Source: Phyllobacteriaceae bacterium (lineage in GTDB: Bacteria > Pseudomonadota > Alphaproteobacteria > Rhizobiales > Devosiaceae). From it: a stretch of DNA of 6,571 nucleotides. A program made the translations under genes and the position numbers. Of the stretch, positions 5,707 through 6,571 are shown piece by piece. Below the pieces are notes generated by a model that did not search any database, was not told where the DNA came from, and was given only the letters and a program-made list of their open reading frames with translations. The stretch is taken from positions 1 to 6,571 of the forward strand of contig JAAZLP010000144.1 of assembly GCA_012799265.1 (NCBI GenBank), in the 5' to 3' direction. Numbering within the stretch: the stretch's first letter is position 1; each line of letters begins with the position of its first letter.

Positions 5707-5747
5707 CAGACCATTTCGGCGCCGGCGCATTCATATCGCATGGTCTG
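5707..5747 (+). repeat. Stem-loop in the typA leader
   Basis: CAGACCAT (5707-5714) pairs perfectly with ATGGTCTG (5740-5747) around a 25-base loop that contains the palindrome GCGCCGGCGC (5719-5728). GGCC at 5702-5705 and 5752-5755 could extend the stem past a small internal loop. No known riboswitch or leader peptide was recognised. The rest of the 228-bp gap (5593-5820) shows nothing else I can name. Confidence 0.45.
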
Positions 5748-5820
5748 TTCTGGCCAACCCACCCGAGAGACATCTCCCGTGGGATGGATTCGTGGATCAT
5801 GCCCACCAAGGCGGACCCTA

Positions 5821-6571
5821 ATGGCCCTGCGCAATATCGCCATCATCGCACACGTCGACCATGGCAAGACCACCCTCATCGATGTCCTGCTCAAGCAGTC
5901 CGGCGTGTTCCGCGAAAACGAACGCGTTGAAGAGCGCGCCATGGACAGCAACGACATCGAGCGCGAGCGTGGCATCACCATTCTCGCCAAGGTGACGTCG
6001 CTGATGTGGAACGATACCCGCATCAACATCGTCGACACTCCCGGCCACGCCGACTTCGGCGGCGAAGTGGAGCGCATCCTCTCCATGGTCGACGGCGTGG
6101 TTCTGCTGGTCGACTCCGCCGAAGGCCCGATGCCGCAGACCAAGTTCGTGCTTGGCAAGGCGCTGGCCCAGGGCCTCAAGCCCATCGTGGCGATCAACAA
6201 GATCGACAAGTCCGACGAACGCCACATGGAAGTGCTCGAAGAAATCTTCGATCTCTTCATCGCGCTCGACGCTACCCCCGAACAGCTCGATTTCCCCGTG
6301 CTCTATGGCGCAGCCAAGCTGGGCTGGATGTCGGAAACCCCGGATGGTCCGCGTGAGAGCCTCGCGCCGCTTCTCAACAAGGTCATCGAGCACGTGCCGG
6401 AGCCGACCGTTGAAGAAGGCCCGTTCCGCATGCTGGTGACCACCATCGAGCGCAACCCGTTCCTCGGCCGCATTCTGACCGGCCGCATTTCCTCGGGCAC
6501 GGTCAAGGCGGGCGACGCCATCCACACGCTGAACCGTGAAGGCAAGATCGTCGAAAAGGGCCGCGTTTCCA
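5821..6571 (+). CDS. typA: Ribosome-associated translational GTPase TypA/BipA (5' part, cut by window end)
   Basis: TypA/BipA is a ribosome-binding GTPase of the EF-G/LepA family involved in ribosome assembly and in stress and cold adaptation. The first 250 codons are present, of about 605 in the family. All G motifs are visible: G1 AHVDHGKTT (10-18), G2 RGITI (50-54) following the family hallmark MDSNDIERE (41-49), G3 DTPGHADF (72-79), G4 NKID (126-129) and a G5 region YGAAK (162-166). From about residue 200 the second beta-barrel domain starts (GPFRMLVTTIERNPFLGRI). The ATG at 5821 matches the conserved start and has AAGGCGGA at 5808-5815 as Shine-Dalgarno. The reading frame is open to the window edge, so the C-terminal domains cannot be judged. 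The long structured leader suggests its own regulation. Confidence 0.97.
   Translation, partial: MALRNIAIIAHVDHGKTTLIDVLLKQSGVFRENERVEERAMDSNDIERERGITILAKVTSLMWNDTRINIVDTPGHADFGGEVERILSMVDGVVLLVDSAEGPMPQTKFVLGKALAQGLKPIVAINKIDKSDERHMEVLEEIFDLFIALDATPEQLDFPVLYGAAKLGWMSETPDGPRESLAPLLNKVIEHVPEPTVEEGPFRMLVTTIERNPFLGRILTGRISSGTVKAGDAIHTLNREGKIVEKGRVS

Noticed and set aside
5682..5930. 82-codon plus-strand open frame running from the typA leader into typA
   Set aside because: It has no Shine-Dalgarno, overlaps the conserved typA start in another frame and shows no recognisable sequence.
5818..6525. 235-codon minus-strand open frame opposite typA
   Set aside because: The plus strand carries all TypA G motifs without interruption; the antisense frame is a shadow.

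Overview
The window looks like a chromosomal segment of an alphaproteobacterium, probably from the Hyphomicrobiales (Rhizobiales) and possibly a Devosia-like lineage. The evidence is a GC-rich composition of roughly 60 %, a strong third-position G/C bias, the style of the ArgG, PAS_7-GGDEF-EAL and TypA proteins, and a TTAA-N7-TTAA box of the kind bound by the alphaproteobacterial regulator CtrA. The lineage call is an inference from these traits, not a database match.

Layout from left to right. At 1-427 (+) lies the right-hand end of a two-gene cassette: the last ten codons of an upstream gene overlap by four bases (TTGA) a complete PIN-like toxin gene of the VapC45 type that starts at TTG. 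Its codon usage (AGA, AGG, TTA, CTA, ATA) is unlike the rest of the window, which fits an acquired toxin-antitoxin pair. Converging on it with a single base between stop codons is a two-gene minus-strand operon (1924 to 429): a LysE/RhtB-type exporter, then rlmJ (23S rRNA adenine methyltransferase), joined by a GTGA overlap. A 110-bp divergent intergenic region separates this operon from argG (argininosuccinate synthase, 2035-3258, +). argG is followed by two intrinsic terminators in tandem and a third small inverted repeat.

Next is a regulatory region of about 200 bp (3259-3465). It holds a sigma70-like promoter, a 10-bp palindrome and the CtrA-type box, and leads into a 708-residue cytoplasmic PAS-PAS-GGDEF-EAL protein (3466-5592) in which the catalytic residues of both c-di-GMP domains and the product-inhibition site look intact. 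A 228-bp non-coding leader with two good stem-loops then precedes typA (bipA), a ribosome-associated GTPase truncated by the window edge after 250 codons.

Most of the window is housekeeping: rRNA modification, arginine synthesis, amino-acid-type export and a translation GTPase. The accessory elements are the toxin cassette and the c-di-GMP signalling gene. No CRISPR array, insertion sequence, rRNA or tRNA was seen, and no clearly undescribed multi-gene system. The most interesting leads are the putative CtrA control of the c-di-GMP enzyme, the TTGA-coupled toxin cassette and the structured typA leader.
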